From: Hydrogenophilales bacterium | Lineage (GTDB): Bacteria; Pseudomonadota; Gammaproteobacteria; Burkholderiales; Thiobacillaceae | Reading direction: 5' to 3' | Assembly (NCBI GenBank): GCA_023258975.1 | Contig: JAHFRD010000001.1 | Coordinates: 345,471 to 409,470 of the forward strand | Length of the DNA: 64,000 nt | Part shown: one piece after another, positions 63,337 to 64,000 of the stretch | Position numbering within the stretch: the first letter of the stretch is position 1 | How the letters are laid out: the number at the start of each line of letters is the position of its first letter | The notes under the pieces: generated by a model | Database searches by the model: none | The model's input: the letters and a program-made list of their open reading frames with translations, nothing else | What the model was told of the DNA's origin: nothing | Program-made: the position numbers and the translations under genes

Positions 63337-63720
63337 TCACGCATCGCGTGCGCTCCGTTCCGCCCTGAGCAGCCCGAACTCCTCGGCATCCGACCGTAGA
63401 CGGCGGACGTGAGTCTCAGTCAGCCCGATCGAACGCGCGATGTCCTTCGTGGACTCTCCTGCCGCCAGCCGGCGTGCCAAGGATGGCAGCAGGCGCAGCC
63501 CATCGAACTCCGCGAGACTGGGAATCTCGATCTGCTCCCCTCCCCATTCCTCGATCAACTTGGCCAATGCCCGCTCACCTACCAGGGTGACCAGCCTGCA
63601 CCCTGGTTGAATGCTCATGGGAACGTAAAGATTTCCCGGATGGAGCGCTACCAGCCGCATCGTCGCCGTGAACCCGATCACCGCGCTCACGTCTTCCAGT
63701 ACCCCGTTTCCTGATCTCAT
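63337..63720 (-). CDS. Mor-like transcription activator (late regulator)
   Basis: The 127-residue protein MRSGNGVLEDVSAVIGFTAT ends with LVGERALAKLIEEWGGEQIE and LARRLAAGESTKDIARSIGL-TETHVRRLRSD. The pattern of a helix pair, a G-G-x-x-I-x-I-P strand and a C-terminal helix-turn-helix matches the Mor/C activator family of Mu-like phages. It sits just upstream of the packaging genes and could switch on the late operon. It overlaps the upstream gene by ATGA. Confidence 0.6.
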   Translation of the reverse strand: MRSGNGVLEDVSAVIGFTATMRLVALHPGNLYVPMSIQPGCRLVTLVGERALAKLIEEWGGEQIEIPSLAEFDGLRLLPSLARRLAAGESTKDIARSIGLTETHVRRLRSDAEEFGLLRAERSARDA

Positions 63721-63989
63721 GCCGCCCTCCTCATCTGCTCCGACCACCAGGCAGCCGCCTCATGCTCAAGCACTGCCATCTGTGCACCATGGGCCTTGAC
63801 CGCCACGGCATGGCGCGCCATCCACTCCGACCAGAACACCAGTTCACCCGCATCCTGGCGTTGAGCCGCCTCCGCAATCGACTGGCCGATTTCGGCAACG
63901 TCCGCCTCGCTCCACTCCCCACACGCCAGAAACCAGACCGCCACGGCACGGAAATCCACCCTCAGGGTTTGCAGCAGAGCTTCATTCAT
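63717..63989 (-). CDS. Hypothetical phage protein, 90 aa
   Basis: MNEALLQTLRVDFRAVAVWF then ACGEWSEADVAEIGQSIAEA and an all-helical remainder rich in Trp and Ala. I do not recognise it. It overlaps the Mor-like gene by ATGA, so the two are probably one early or middle unit. Confidence 0.6.
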   Translation of the reverse strand: MNEALLQTLRVDFRAVAVWFLACGEWSEADVAEIGQSIAEAAQRQDAGELVFWSEWMARHAVAVKAHGAQMAVLEHEAAAWWSEQMRRAA

Positions 63990-64000
63990 TCGTCCAACCT

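Larger units (their letters stand above)
38501..64000. mobile_element. Lambda-like siphovirus prophage, left part (late genes)
   Basis: Bounded on the left by the tRNA-Val fragment, this region has a full late module on the minus strand: terminase, head, connector, tail tube, tape measure and tail tip, with dense ATGA overlaps. Integrase, repressor and replication genes are not seen and should lie to the right of the window with the intact tRNA. A disrupted gene, a lost start codon and internal host-type repeats suggest the prophage has been resident for some time and may be decaying. Confidence 0.9.

Overview
The window looks like a high-GC betaproteobacterial chromosome (Rhodocyclales or Nitrosomonadales-like) carrying the late half of a lambda-like siphovirus prophage. 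The taxonomic guess rests on the polyhydroxybutyrate genes (phaA, phbB, phaR, phasin), the glyQS-gmhB-plsC-ygjP-gloA gene order and the general protein style. No rRNA or other marker gene was available to confirm it.

Chromosome, 1-36.6 kb. The left edge (1-1466, minus) holds a truncated FAD-linked oxidase, an unknown gene and an SseB-family gene. An overlapping plus-strand operon (1571-6736) encodes a TonB-dependent receptor, a YfiR-family protein, a GGDEF-EAL c-di-GMP enzyme and a ROK sugar kinase. A membrane class III nucleotide cyclase, a small PstS-like protein and a porin follow. From 25.1 kb down to 10.7 kb runs a long minus-strand series: glyQ, an ATPase/STAS-like protein, glyS, gmhB, plsC, frdCAB (Wolinella-type diheme quinol:fumarate reductase), ygjP, an NTF2-like gene, gloA, aat, bpt, an unknown gene, a PilZ protein and thyA. 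The ATPase/STAS-like gene lies between the two subunits of glycyl-tRNA synthetase and is coupled to both. An EnvZ/OmpR-type pair is divergent from two small envelope genes. A ZIP transporter, a di-iron metallo-beta-lactamase-fold protein, a methyltransferase, a histidine-kinase remnant, rlhA and the PHB cluster complete the chromosome part.

Junction, 36.8-38.6 kb. A type I methyltransferase gene (hsdM) loses its reading frame homology near its 3' end. Next come a tRNA-type terminator and the 3' 48 bases of a tRNA-Val(CAC) on the minus strand. That arrangement is what integration into a tRNA 3' end leaves behind, so this is read as one prophage attachment site. The intact tRNA and integrase would lie beyond the right end of the window.

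Prophage, 38.6-64 kb, almost all minus strand and therefore read right to left: two early or regulatory genes (one Mor-like), small and large terminase, a remodelled region, gpW-like head completion protein, portal, a repeat protein, ClpP-type protease, decoration protein, major capsid, connector genes, tail terminator, small membrane (lysis-like) genes, tail tube, tape measure and a tail-tip module. Many genes overlap as ATGA. The remodelled region (59.3-60.3 kb) contains a diverged inverted copy of the portal/repeat-gene junction, a truncated gene, a C4-antisense-RNA-like element and host-type palindromic repeats. One palindrome at 56.27 kb appears to have removed the start of a small phage gene.
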